Notes: generated from the sequence alone by a model not told the origin. DNA of 32,010 nt from Candidatus Moraniibacteriota bacterium (GCA_026396255.1 JAPLXD010000016.1:1-32010), one strand, 5' to 3'; positions 16,383 through 24,234 are shown, numbered from the stretch's first letter. Translations and numbers: made by a program.

Positions 16383-16846
16383 ATTTTTTCGATATTATCC
16401 CCGGGAATCGGTTCCGGATAGAAAACAAATCTTTTTCTCATAAAAAAATTCCACTGGAGAACCAGTATGATTGCCACCAATTTGGCAATCATCACGTATA
16501 TTTTCAGCTTGTCCACCAAAACCCAAAGGATGAGCTCCGTCCAAGCCAGCCCCCCGAGGCCAATCATCGCGAAAACGGAAAATTCCCTTTTGATTTTTCC
16601 GCTGCTCTGGAAAACCAAAAACGAGTTGAGAATATAATTGACGGTTATGCCGCAAAGAAAGCTAACCGCAGCCACAACGAGATAGTTGAGATGCAAAAAA
16701 TGGGTCAAAACAAAAAGGATGCCGACGTCCGTGGCAGTTGCGACCGCTCCGCACATCAGATAGCGAAAATATTGCAAAAGACCCTTGTTGACCTTCCGGC
16801 CCAGGATTTTTTCGATAATTTCATCGATCCAGTCTTTTATGTTCAT
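16379..16846 (-). CDS. GtrA-family membrane protein
   Basis: The 155-residue protein has four membrane segments and the GtrA family layout. It carries YFRYLMCGAVATATDVGILF at the first helix, NYILNSFLVF at the second and the terminal WNFFMRKRFVFYP. GtrA-family proteins are proposed to flip polyprenyl-phosphate sugars such as undecaprenyl-phosphate glucose, or to work with GT-C transferases and GtrB. Its genomic place between a GT39 gene and two GT4 genes supports such a role. It starts 16 bases after the GT39 stop, without an obvious ribosome-binding site, and overlaps the downstream GT4 gene. Confidence 0.92.
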   Translation of the reverse strand: MNIKDWIDEIIEKILGRKVNKGLLQYFRYLMCGAVATATDVGILFVLTHFLHLNYLVVAAVSFLCGITVNYILNSFLVFQSSGKIKREFSVFAMIGLGGLAWTELILWVLVDKLKIYVMIAKLVAIILVLQWNFFMRKRFVFYPEPIPGDNIEKI

Positions 16847-16862
16847 ATGAAATACAATTCAC

Positions 16863-18698
16863 TTATTGATTGATAAATTCTGACGCTTTAAAAACTTTCA
16901 CAAAATCGTTTGGATTGTTGTTGATGATGAATCGGAAGGAATAGTTGTTGCTCTTGTATATTTTCTCGAAATCCGCGATATTTTTGAGCGATTTGGACAT
17001 CTTGAGGCTGCGGGAGCGGCGGTCGGTCGAAACGACAAAATAGTCGATCTTGTTCTGCAAAAAAGTTGTTTTCTTGAAATCGATGAAACATTTTCCGGCA
17101 AAAACTTCGCAAACCGCCCCTTTGTCCGACCAAATCGTCATATCATGGGCGTTGGGCAAACTATTGAGATAGCTGGCCGCCTCGAAGCTCCCTTCCCCCA
17201 TTCCCTTGAGGTTCACGATGAAATTGTTCGGCAAAATTTCGGACGCATAAGCCAGAAAATTCGGCCGGGAGATGAAGAGACTGCCCAAAAGCACGACAAT
17301 CAAGACCGCGTAAACTGTCAAAACCGGAACAAATTTCTTGACTTTTTTTATTTCAAGAAATTGGGAAACGCCGATAGCCGCCACCACAAAAATAAGCGGA
17401 TACACTATAATCTGGTATCTCACCGTTGCAATCACCGAATTTACCGCGTTGCCGAGATAGAAGATGAAAAGAAAGATGAGAATATAGACAACGGTGATCG
17501 TATCGCGCCGCATTTCTTTTTTTCGGAAAATATTGACCACAGAGAGCAGAATCAAAATCAAAATGAGCGGTGAAACGCTGAAAAGCAAACTATAGAGATC
17601 GGAAGAAATCGCGCCGCCGTATTTTTGCAGTCCATTCCCCTGTCCAAGCCCTTTGGGCTGCGAAATAAGCGCCTGCATATCAATAATATGAACATGCCCG
17701 TAAACGTGCAAAAAAACGAAAGCGGCGAAAGCCAGAAACAAACCGGCGAAAAATTTGGCAATCACACCGCGATATTTCGCCAAAAAACCAAAGATGATAT
17801 TTGAAAACTTGGCTTCAAGCAAAAACGTATCCGCAGCCACCAAAACAATAAGACCGACAAAGAGCGGCCAGGTGGATGAGAAAACTTTGTTCCCGATCGT
17901 GGCATGGATAAGCGTCGAAATTTTGACCCAGGTCGCCGGGAAGAAAACAAAAGCCGTCACCATGGTCGCCAGGACAAGAATGACATAGTTGGCGAGCGCT
18001 TGTTTCAAATATTCCCCGATGGCAACCTTTTTGTGGGCGTGGAAGATATATTCCAAAAAGAAAACCAGGAAAAAATAGACCAGGAGGATATTGGCCACAT
18101 ATTTGGTGATGACGGAAAGTCCGAGAAAAAAACCGGAGAGAATAAGAAATTTTCTTTCACTTCCTTTGAGAAAAACGAAAAGACTAAGCGTAGAAAGTGC
18201 CGTGAGGATCCAAAGAAGCGCGTCCGAATTGATGATGAGGGAAATGCCCAAGAGGACCGGGGAAAGACCCATGAAAAGAAGCGAGAACCTGGCCACGTTT
18301 TTCCCGAGCAGCTTTTTGATGAGCCAATAGAAAACGGGAAGCATGGCGAGCGTGAAGAGAAAAACAGGCAGGCGCAATTTGAAATAGATGTCCCGGATCT
18401 TTTGGATCTGGTCGGGCGTTTTGGGGTCATAGCGCAAAGGCTGGAGATCTTTCGGATTTTCACCGATGAACGGCAGTCCCGCCCCGGAAACAATCGCCAA
18501 AGGCACGCCCGGCTTGTCGGATATGTTCGTGTTTTTCCACTTCATCTTCTGGATCGCGTTCCAAAACGTGGGAACCCGGCCATACGACCAATACGGCTCG
18601 TCCACTCCGGAAAAATTTGCCAAGCGATGAAATCCGAAATAGAAGCTCGAAGCGACAATGACCAAAAAAATGAGGATTGTGATTATTCTTTCTTTCAT
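16863..18698 (-). CDS. GT39-type membrane glycosyltransferase, VDEP pair copy 1
   Basis: The 611-residue GT-C protein has many membrane segments and begins MKERIITI, identical to its tandem paralogue at 18876-20732. The first external loop carries D33-E34 in SGVDEPYWSY, the classic DE motif of protein O-mannosyltransferase-type GT39 enzymes. Other shared marks are DKPGV.LA, LRLPV.LFTLAMLP and YWLIKKLLGKN. A C-terminal soluble domain has a YFVVSTDRRSRS segment. The ATG at 18698 lies 12 bases after GGAG. A good promoter (18762-18790) stands about 60 bases upstream, so the gene may start a separate transcript for the GtrA, GT4 and trio genes. Donor is probably a polyprenyl-phosphate hexose; acceptor unknown. 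Confidence 0.88.
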   Translation of the reverse strand: MKERIITILIFLVIVASSFYFGFHRLANFSGVDEPYWSYGRVPTFWNAIQKMKWKNTNISDKPGVPLAIVSGAGLPFIGENPKDLQPLRYDPKTPDQIQKIRDIYFKLRLPVFLFTLAMLPVFYWLIKKLLGKNVARFSLLFMGLSPVLLGISLIINSDALLWILTALSTLSLFVFLKGSERKFLILSGFFLGLSVITKYVANILLVYFFLVFFLEYIFHAHKKVAIGEYLKQALANYVILVLATMVTAFVFFPATWVKISTLIHATIGNKVFSSTWPLFVGLIVLVAADTFLLEAKFSNIIFGFLAKYRGVIAKFFAGLFLAFAAFVFLHVYGHVHIIDMQALISQPKGLGQGNGLQKYGGAISSDLYSLLFSVSPLILILILLSVVNIFRKKEMRRDTITVVYILIFLFIFYLGNAVNSVIATVRYQIIVYPLIFVVAAIGVSQFLEIKKVKKFVPVLTVYAVLIVVLLGSLFISRPNFLAYASEILPNNFIVNLKGMGEGSFEAASYLNSLPNAHDMTIWSDKGAVCEVFAGKCFIDFKKTTFLQNKIDYFVVSTDRRSRSLKMSKSLKNIADFEKIYKSNNYSFRFIINNNPNDFVKVFKASEFINQ

Positions 18699-18761
18699 AA
18701 GCTTATTTTGCTCCTTAATCCAATAAAAATTAGCCTTAATGGCTTCGAATCAGGCTATATA

Positions 18762-18790
18762 ATTATATCCCAAAAAAACGATTTTGTGAA
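18762..18790 (-). promoter_or_regulatory. Sigma-70-type promoter for the VDEP copy 1 operon
   Basis: On the minus strand TTCACA (18785-18790) and TATAAT (18762-18767) are separated by exactly 17 bases. The predicted start is near 18755, giving about 57 bases of leader that include AAGGAG. The promoter lies directly downstream of the 13-bp inverted repeat. Confidence 0.65.
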
Positions 18791-18854
18791 CCCCTCACCA
18801 CGGCCGCAAATCCCCCTCTAAATTGCATTTACATAGCTTATCCGTGGTGAGGGG
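18791..18854. repeat. Intergenic 13-bp inverted repeat
   Basis: CCCCTCACCACGG (18791-18803) and CCGTGGTGAGGGG (18842-18854) pair perfectly around a 38-base loop. It lies in the only sizeable gap of the minus-strand cluster, after the stop of VDEP copy 2 and just before the promoter of copy 1. A T run occurs 13 bases beyond it on the minus strand, too far for a standard terminator. It may be a transcript 3' end, a small mobile-type palindrome or a structured leader. Confidence 0.6.
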
Positions 18855-18875
18855 CGAATGGCTCATCGCAGTATT

Positions 18876-20732
18876 TCAAGGCAAGCTGTCGGCCTTCATC
18901 ACTTTCACAAAATTTCCGCTTCGGCCGCCAACGTTCAGTTGAAATTGGTATGGATTTGTTTCCGAATATAAGCTGCCGACTTCGATGGCGCCATTCAGTT
19001 TTGTAAGTCTTGTTTGTGCCATATGGACGGATTTGGCTTCCCTCCCCGCACTGACGACAAAATAATCAAAACTGGTATTCAGCTGATCCGGCTTGAGGGT
19101 GTCCGAACAGGCTCCCACAAACGCCTCACATACCCCGCCTTCATCCGCCCACACCTTGATATTTTTCGCATCAGGAAGGCCGTTGAGATATTGCGCCGAT
19201 TCCCAGCTGCCGTCACCCATATTGCGCAAATCCAGAATATCTTGTTTTGGGAGCAAATCGGATGTGTACGACAGATAAAAGGGCCTGATGGAAACCAGCG
19301 ACCATATGGAAACGGCAAACAAGATCAAAAGAACAGCCAGGTGCGAACGAACGGAAGAAAAATATTTTTTCAGACTTTTCATGTCCAGCAAATGGCCAAG
19401 CCCGATAGCGGCGATGATGGAAGCGACGGGATAGAGGACGATCTGATAACGGGGAGTCGGACTCACTCCGCTGGCAGCGGATCCGAGGTAGTAAAAAAGA
19501 ATAAACAGGAGCAGACAGAAGACGGGCAGCGACTCGTCCTTTCCCATCCGGCGCACGCCGGATCGCACCACGGCGAGCACGAAAAGAATGGCTGCGGCGG
19601 GAATGAGGCTGAAAAGAAACGGATAAAAGGAAGAGAGCATGATGATGAGAGGTTCGCCAAAACGCGCGTTTATTTGCTTGAGTTCAAGCGTCGGAAAATT
19701 GAAGACCGGCTGGAAATCAAAAAATTTCATCCCCGAATACGTGTTCACGAAAACAAAAGCCATCAAAGCGAGCGCGATGGCATATACGGCTCCGCGAAGC
19801 CAATTTTTTCGCGTCCGGATTGGATCGCATATCATACTGATGATTTTGCTTTTCAGAAGATAGGTATCAGCAGCGGCCAAAAGCAAGAGCGCGAAAAAAA
19901 TGCGCCAGGTCCTATAGAACGCCTTGCTGTATATGGTCACGTCAAGCAAAATTTTCGGCTTCACCCAGACGGCCGGGAAAAAAACAAAGATCGTCACGGC
20001 CGAAACCAGGATCAAAAGCCCGAAATCGGCGAAGGCTTTTTTGAAATACTTTTCGGCTCCGCGCGTTTCGCCCTCGAAAATATATTTCAAAAAAATAAGC
20101 CCGAAAAAGAAAAGAAAAAGGATGTTCGCGATATATTTGTCAATAAGAGCCAATCCCAGCAAAAATCCGCTTAAGTATAGGAAATTTCGGTTGTTTTCTT
20201 TTTGGTAGACCAGAAAACTCAAAAGGGCGAGCGGGATCAAGCTCCACAAAACAGCGTCCGCGTTGATCATCAGTGAAATCCCGAGAAGAACGGGAGAAAG
20301 CCCGATGAAAATGATCGAGGACCGGGCGATATTTTTCCCCAGCAGCTTTTTGATGAGCCAATAGAAAATAGGCAGCATGGCCAGCGTGAAGAGATATACC
20401 GGCAGGCGCAAATCAAAATACAGGCTGCGGAGCGCCTGCAAATCTTGTGGGCTTTTCGGTGCGTAGCGCAAGTCTCCGAGCTTCGCCGGATCGCCGCTCA
20501 CCCAATGCAAACCGATGCCGGAAATGGCCGCCAAGGTGACGCCTGGCTTGTCGCAAAGCGCCGTGTACTTCCATTTCATACTTTGGATAGCATCCCAAAA
20601 TTGGGGCACCCGGTCGTAGGACCACAAAGGCTCGTCCACGCCGGAATAACTTTCAAGACGATGAAATCCGAAATAAACGCTTGTCGCGATGACAGCGACA
20701 AAGATCGAAATCGTGATGATTCTTTCTTTCAT
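18876..20732 (-). CDS. GT39-type membrane glycosyltransferase, VDEP pair copy 2
   Basis: The 618-residue paralogue of the 16863-18698 gene shares the N-terminus MKERIITI, the D33-E34 acidic motif in SGVDEPLWSY, DKPGVTLA, LRLPVYLFTLAMLPIFYWLIKKLL and the DYFVVSAGREAKS tail. Predicted to transfer a sugar from a polyprenyl carrier on the external face of the membrane. It starts 2 bases after the stop of the GtrB-like GT2 gene, which may supply its donor. No ribosome-binding site is clear, so translation may be coupled to that gene. The stop at 18876 is followed by the inverted repeat at 18791-18854. Confidence 0.88.
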   Translation of the reverse strand: MKERIITISIFVAVIATSVYFGFHRLESYSGVDEPLWSYDRVPQFWDAIQSMKWKYTALCDKPGVTLAAISGIGLHWVSGDPAKLGDLRYAPKSPQDLQALRSLYFDLRLPVYLFTLAMLPIFYWLIKKLLGKNIARSSIIFIGLSPVLLGISLMINADAVLWSLIPLALLSFLVYQKENNRNFLYLSGFLLGLALIDKYIANILFLFFFGLIFLKYIFEGETRGAEKYFKKAFADFGLLILVSAVTIFVFFPAVWVKPKILLDVTIYSKAFYRTWRIFFALLLLAAADTYLLKSKIISMICDPIRTRKNWLRGAVYAIALALMAFVFVNTYSGMKFFDFQPVFNFPTLELKQINARFGEPLIIMLSSFYPFLFSLIPAAAILFVLAVVRSGVRRMGKDESLPVFCLLLFILFYYLGSAASGVSPTPRYQIVLYPVASIIAAIGLGHLLDMKSLKKYFSSVRSHLAVLLILFAVSIWSLVSIRPFYLSYTSDLLPKQDILDLRNMGDGSWESAQYLNGLPDAKNIKVWADEGGVCEAFVGACSDTLKPDQLNTSFDYFVVSAGREAKSVHMAQTRLTKLNGAIEVGSLYSETNPYQFQLNVGGRSGNFVKVMKADSLP

Positions 20733-20734
20733 CT

Positions 20735-21748
20735 TTAATTTTCGATGATTTCTTTTATTTTATAATTCATTCCTCCGTGCGCCTTGTAATAGCTTTTCGT
20801 GGCAATATCGGCCAAGAGTCCGAAAATGAAGAGCTGGATCCCCGTCAGCAAAAGAAATACCGCCACCAACGGCCAGTTCTTGTCCGACATCCTCACGCCA
20901 TAGGCAAATTTTTCCACAAAAAGCACCGCGGTCAAAATGAAGCCGAGTCCAAAGACAAGCAAACCGCCGGCGCCGAAAAGATGCAAGGGCCGGTTGGCGT
21001 ATTTTTTCCAGAACCAGATGGAAATCATGTCGACGATTCCCTTTACTCCCCGCTTCCAATTGTATTTGGTCACGCCGTGCTTGCGCGGATGATGACTCAC
21101 CGGAATTTCCCCCACCTTGAAACCCTGGATCTTGAGGGCGGCCGGGATGAACCGGTGCATTTCGCCGAAGAGATCGAGATCATCAAAACATTCCCGCTTG
21201 TAGGCTTTGAGGCTGCACCCGCTGTCCTGGATCCCATCGTCAATCAGAATTTTGCGCACGATGTTCGCTATGCGCGAATTGAATTTTTTGAAAAACTTGT
21301 CTTTTCTGTCTTTGCGCCAGCCGGAAACGACATCATAACCTTCGTCCATTTTTTTCAGCAATTTTCCGATGTCCGCCGGATCGTTTTGCAGATCGCCGTC
21401 CATCGTGATGACAATCTCCCCGGTCGAGTTTTTGAATCCCGCGTCAAAGGCCGCCGTCTGGCCGAACCACTTGCGCTGGACGATGAACTTGAGGGGCGAA
21501 AGAGTCCGGCAGATCTCATTGGTTTTGTCCGTGCTCCCGTCATCGATAAAAACGATCTCAAAAGTTTTTCCGAGCGCCCGGCAGGCTTCGACGATCCTTT
21601 GGTGCAATTCGCGCACATTCCCCTCCTCATTGAAGAGCGGAACGACGACAGACAAATCCGGGTTCTTGCCCCGCATAAAAATATCTTGCTCCGATTTTTG
21701 GTCGTCGTTTTCCGCATCTTTTGTGCGGGGTTGGCTGGTGTTTTCCAT
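20735..21748 (-). CDS. GtrB-like GT2 polyprenyl-phosphate sugar transferase with membrane anchor
   Basis: The 337-residue protein is of the GtrB/CsbB type, making polyprenyl-phosphate glucose or a related sugar. The catalytic domain spans about residues 31-245: LSVVVPLFNEEGN, FIDDGSTDKT, D117-G-D119 in TMDGDLQNDPADI, DSGCSLKAYKRE and YNWKRGVKGIVDM. Two membrane helices follow (about 257-283 and 293-318). The first 24 residues are polar and unusual; a start at the internal Met (21676) would remove them, but the promoter at 21755-21783 supports the longer form. It begins the minus-strand run and is divergent from the gene at 21798. Confidence 0.92.
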   Translation of the reverse strand: MENTSQPRTKDAENDDQKSEQDIFMRGKNPDLSVVVPLFNEEGNVRELHQRIVEACRALGKTFEIVFIDDGSTDKTNEICRTLSPLKFIVQRKWFGQTAAFDAGFKNSTGEIVITMDGDLQNDPADIGKLLKKMDEGYDVVSGWRKDRKDKFFKKFNSRIANIVRKILIDDGIQDSGCSLKAYKRECFDDLDLFGEMHRFIPAALKIQGFKVGEIPVSHHPRKHGVTKYNWKRGVKGIVDMISIWFWKKYANRPLHLFGAGGLLVFGLGFILTAVLFVEKFAYGVRMSDKNWPLVAVFLLLTGIQLFIFGLLADIATKSYYKAHGGMNYKIKEIIEN

Positions 21749-21759
21749 ATATTTATGAT
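21731..21759 (+). promoter_or_regulatory. Possible divergent promoter for the gene at 21798
   Basis: TTGGCT (21731-21736) and TATGAT (21754-21759) with 17-base spacing. It overlaps the -10 box of the divergent minus-strand promoter. The -35 box is weak (four of six consensus bases) and lies within the coding region of the divergent gene. Confidence 0.3.
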
Positions 21760-21783
21760 AATCTAAAAAAGGATTAAAATCAA
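21755..21783 (-). promoter_or_regulatory. Promoter with ATG at the predicted transcription start (GtrB-like gene)
   Basis: TTGATT (21778-21783) and TATCAT (21755-21760) are 17 bases apart on the minus strand. Only six bases separate the -10 box from the ATG at 21748, so the transcript would start at or near the start codon and be leaderless. Confidence 0.5.
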
Positions 21784-21797
21784 AGAAAAATTCATTT

Positions 21798-23555
21798 ATG
21801 AAAATATTTTTGGGTATTTTGGTGTTTTTTCTCGCCTTCGGCTGGCTGGTTTTGCTCCTGGCGGCGACTGGTTTATTCTACTTCGGAGCAATCGTTTTGT
21901 CAATTTTGGCCAGCTTTGTCTTGGCCTGGCTATTTTTGCCTAAGATAAGCCAAAATATAGACTTCAAAACCGGCAAAATATTTGGTCTGGTGGCTTTGCT
22001 TTCTCTTGTCATTTCTCTCGCCGCCTGCCATTTTGCCACGCCGACCGTTTTCGGCGGAAGGGACCAAGGATCGATTGGCACGGCCGCGATATATCTTTCC
22101 CAAGGTCACAATTCCAAGGTCAATCTTCCGGTCGCGCATGACCTTTTTCAAAAATACGGACCGGGCAAAGCGCTCAACTTCCCCGGCTTTGACTACGCCA
22201 AGGACGGCAGTCTCTTTTCCCGTTTCCCGCTCGGTTTCACGTCGTATCTTGCCGCTTCATATAATTTGTTTGGTCTCAAGGGGATCCAGTATGCCAATTT
22301 TGTCCCGTTGTTTTTCTTTCTGATCCTAAACTGGCTGATCATCAAAGAATTTTTCGACGACAAAGTTTCTCTGCTTGGATATCTCCTCGCCGCGACTTTT
22401 TTTCCGTTCCTGTGGTTTGCCAAATACGCCCTCACGGAAACATATACGCTTTTCCTTGTTTGGGCGGGAATATATTTCCTTCTTCGATTCCAGAGCCAAA
22501 ACCAAGGTCGAACCTTGGGAAAATCCCAAGGTTCGACCTTGGTCTGGTTTTCCCTCGCCGCCTTCGCCCTCTCGGCGCTCGTCCGAATCGAAGGCATTGT
22601 TTTCTTTTTCCTCGCGGCCATATATATTCTCCTGCTGCAAAGAAAAAAAATTCTGGATCTGCCAAAGAATTTCAAAAGAAATCTCGTGATTGCGACTTTG
22701 GTTTTGCTGGCGCTGTACTTTTTTCTTAATTTTCCTGATCTCATCGACAGCGGCAAGAATCTGGTCAAGGCGTTTCTGCCCAACTCCGCCAAGGAATCCG
22801 CCCCGTCAGCCAATATGTATGAGTATCTCGCCCGAATATTTTTCAATTATAATCTGCTCGCCTATATTCTCATTGGACTCGTCGGCATCATCCTGCTCGC
22901 AAAAAATATCCGCAAAAATTGGCTCAAGACTGAATTTCTCCCGCTTTTTCTCACTTTCCCGACTTTCATCTATCTCCTTTCGCCGATGATCACGCTCGAC
23001 GAGCCGTGGTTTTTGCGCCGGTTCGTTTTCGCCGTCTTCCCGGCGCTGCTCCTCTATTCAATCTATGCCCTCCAAAAATTTTTCTATCACAAAATGTTTT
23101 TGTATTTTGTCCTCGTTGTTTTGATTGTCGCCAACGGAGTCGTGAGCTGGCGTTTTTTCACCACTTCGGAAAACAAAGAGCTTCTCCCGCAGATCGAAAA
23201 AATTTCCCAAAAATTCGGCTCGGACGATCTGATTCTGGTTGACCGGATGGCCACCGGCAGCGGCTTTTCGCTCGCCAGTGAGCCCTTGCAGACAATATAC
23301 GGAAAACAAGCCGTCTATTTCATGAACGCCGACGATTTGAAATTCATCAATCAGGATAGATACAAAAATATATACCTGCTCACGCCGCTCATAAGCGAAG
23401 AACAAAATCCCTGGTACGCCGACCTCGTCACGGACAAATCCCCCGCCGACGCCCAAATTATCACCAACAATTTCCTCGAACCGGCTGACAACAAATACGC
23501 CCTCGCCCAAAATGTCGAGACGAAAGATCTGATGGTGGTTTGGAAAGTGAAGTAA
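21798..23555 (+). CDS. GT39-like membrane glycosyltransferase, RDQG type
   Basis: The 585-residue multi-membrane protein has about 12 hydrophobic segments and a soluble tail. The first long external loop carries GGRDQGSIGTAAIYL with D89-Q90, in the place of the DE motif of GT39 enzymes. The FSRFPLGFTSYLAASYNLFG segment and the ALTETYTLFLVWAGIYFLL helix suit a GT-C fold. A 43-base palindrome encodes residues about 235-249 (QNQGRTLGKSQGST) in a loop between two helices. It is transcribed away from the minus-strand cluster across a 49-base gap. Probable lipid-sugar-dependent transferase; less close to the other GT39 families of the window, so the chemistry is less certain. Confidence 0.78.
   Translation: MKIFLGILVFFLAFGWLVLLLAATGLFYFGAIVLSILASFVLAWLFLPKISQNIDFKTGKIFGLVALLSLVISLAACHFATPTVFGGRDQGSIGTAAIYLSQGHNSKVNLPVAHDLFQKYGPGKALNFPGFDYAKDGSLFSRFPLGFTSYLAASYNLFGLKGIQYANFVPLFFFLILNWLIIKEFFDDKVSLLGYLLAATFFPFLWFAKYALTETYTLFLVWAGIYFLLRFQSQNQGRTLGKSQGSTLVWFSLAAFALSALVRIEGIVFFFLAAIYILLLQRKKILDLPKNFKRNLVIATLVLLALYFFLNFPDLIDSGKNLVKAFLPNSAKESAPSANMYEYLARIFFNYNLLAYILIGLVGIILLAKNIRKNWLKTEFLPLFLTFPTFIYLLSPMITLDEPWFLRRFVFAVFPALLLYSIYALQKFFYHKMFLYFVLVVLIVANGVVSWRFFTTSENKELLPQIEKISQKFGSDDLILVDRMATGSGFSLASEPLQTIYGKQAVYFMNADDLKFINQDRYKNIYLLTPLISEEQNPWYADLVTDKSPADAQIITNNFLEPADNKYALAQNVETKDLMVVWKVK
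22501..22543. repeat. Double-hairpin palindromic element in GT39-like gene
   Basis: A perfect 20-bp inverted repeat (22501-22520 and 22524-22543) with a 3-base spacer. Each arm is itself a hairpin: CCAAGGT-CGA-ACCTTGG and CCAAGGT-TCG-ACCTTGG. This is the same architecture, with mirrored CGA and TCG loops, as the element at 14532-14567 in an unrelated gene. It encodes a polar Gln/Gly/Ser-rich loop between two membrane helices. Confidence 0.88.
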
Positions 23556-23556
23556 A

Positions 23557-23585
23557 TTGACGCCAAAAAGGCCAAATGATATAAT
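23557..23585 (+). promoter_or_regulatory. Strong promoter for the small CxxC gene
   Basis: TTGACG (23557-23562) and TATAAT (23580-23585) are 17 bases apart, close to the sigma-70 consensus. The ATG at 23592 begins six bases after the -10 box, so the mRNA would be leaderless. The -35 box begins directly after the stop codon (TAA, 23553-23555) of the preceding gene, with one base between. Confidence 0.7.
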
Positions 23586-23591
23586 TCAGTT

Positions 23592-23789
23592 ATGAGAATC
23601 ATCAAATGCGATATTTGCAAAAAGACTATGAGCAAAAGCTCAGAGGGCTTCCAGCTAATGGGAAGTGACGGGATAATGGAATTTTCATCTTTTGAATTCT
23701 GTTCTTCATGTAGCAAGCCAATCGTAAAAATACTAAAGGACAAAAAATTACTAAGAATTGAGAACAAACAAAATGGAGGAAAAAAATAA
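23592..23789 (+). CDS. Small CxxC...CxxC (zinc-ribbon-like) protein
   Basis: I do not recognise a named family. The 65-residue protein has two CxxC pairs, C6-x-x-C9 and C37-x-x-C40, the arrangement of a small zinc ribbon. The intervening segment is short and the C-terminal tail is Lys-rich. The gene has the best-looking promoter of the window 30 bases upstream, and the last 17 bases overlap the next gene. It may be a DNA- or RNA-binding regulator or a structural protein. No ribosome-binding site is visible, consistent with a leaderless start. Confidence 0.65.
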   Translation: MRIIKCDICKKTMSKSSEGFQLMGSDGIMEFSSFEFCSSCSKPIVKILKDKKLLRIENKQNGGKK

Positions 23790-24129
23790 TCAAAAAGAAA
23801 AAGAGCTGACATTAAATGACTTGGCGCAGATGATGGAAGGCGGGTTTAAGCGTGTCGACAAAAGATTCGAGGAATCGCGCAAATATACCAAAAAACTGAT
23901 AGATGAGAAAATAGAATGGCTGGCAAGAAATACTCAAGACAATTTTTTGAGCATTGAAGGGAAATTAGACGGTGTTGAGGGAAGACTGGGCAAAATAGAA
24001 ACCGGTATGGAAGATATCAAAGCCAATCTGAACAAAAAAGTTGACCGTTTTGAGCACAAAGATCTTGAAATCAGAGTGGAAAAAATGGAAGAAAAATTCA
24101 AGCTGAAACAAAGGCTGAAATTCGCCTGA
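23773..24129 (+). CDS. Small coiled-coil protein (CPR-type, unknown function)
   Basis: The 118-residue soluble protein has the N-terminal ELTLNDLAQMMEGGF followed by heptad-like charged repeats (KRFEES, LDGVEGRLGKIE, EHKDLEIRVEKMEEKF). Proteins of this kind, with a DLA-x-M-x-x-GF start and a coiled coil, are to my knowledge frequent in Candidate Phyla Radiation genomes and have no known role. The start chosen is the ATG at 23773, inside the previous gene, in a different frame; an upstream TTG at 23758 is less likely. A terminator follows 17 bases after the stop, so the two small genes form a compact transcript. Confidence 0.7.
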   Translation: MEEKNNQKEKELTLNDLAQMMEGGFKRVDKRFEESRKYTKKLIDEKIEWLARNTQDNFLSIEGKLDGVEGRLGKIETGMEDIKANLNKKVDRFEHKDLEIRVEKMEEKFKLKQRLKFA

Positions 24130-24146
24130 AAAATTCGCAAAGAATT

Positions 24147-24168
24147 CCGGCCGTGCGCCGGTTTTTTT
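24147..24168 (+). terminator. Intrinsic terminator
   Basis: CCGGC-CGTGC-GCCGG is a perfect 5-bp G/C stem with a 5-base loop, followed directly by seven T. It closes the small-gene transcript and separates it from the heptose genes. Confidence 0.85.
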
Positions 24169-24169
24169 C

Positions 24170-24198
24170 TTGCTTTTTGCCCGTTTTTTTGTTTTAAT
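24170..24198 (+). promoter_or_regulatory. Possible promoter of the heptose operon
   Basis: TTGCTT (24170-24175) and TTTAAT (24193-24198), spacing 17, just after the terminator. The -35 is poor (three of six). Some promoter is expected here because the terminator ends the preceding transcript. Confidence 0.35.
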
Positions 24199-24234
24199 GG
24201 AAATATATCATCTTAAAAATATTACCTAAAAATC

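Noticed and set aside
17904-18821. Plus-strand open frame of 305 codons
   Set aside because: Antisense to the VDEP copy 1 gene and running through its promoter; composition typical of a reverse frame.
19014-20174. Long plus-strand open frame of 386 codons
   Set aside because: It lies wholly opposite the GT39 gene at 18876-20732, encodes a charged low-complexity sequence with no family motif and is a shadow of that gene.
20777-21766. Plus-strand open frame of 329 codons
   Set aside because: Antisense to the GtrB-like gene, which has clear GT2 motifs; no sensible protein motifs in the opposite frame.
22501-22543. tRNA or tRNA-like gene, because the arm contains a GGTTCGA core
   Set aside because: No acceptor, D or anticodon stem can be formed around it; it is a simple palindrome in a coding frame.
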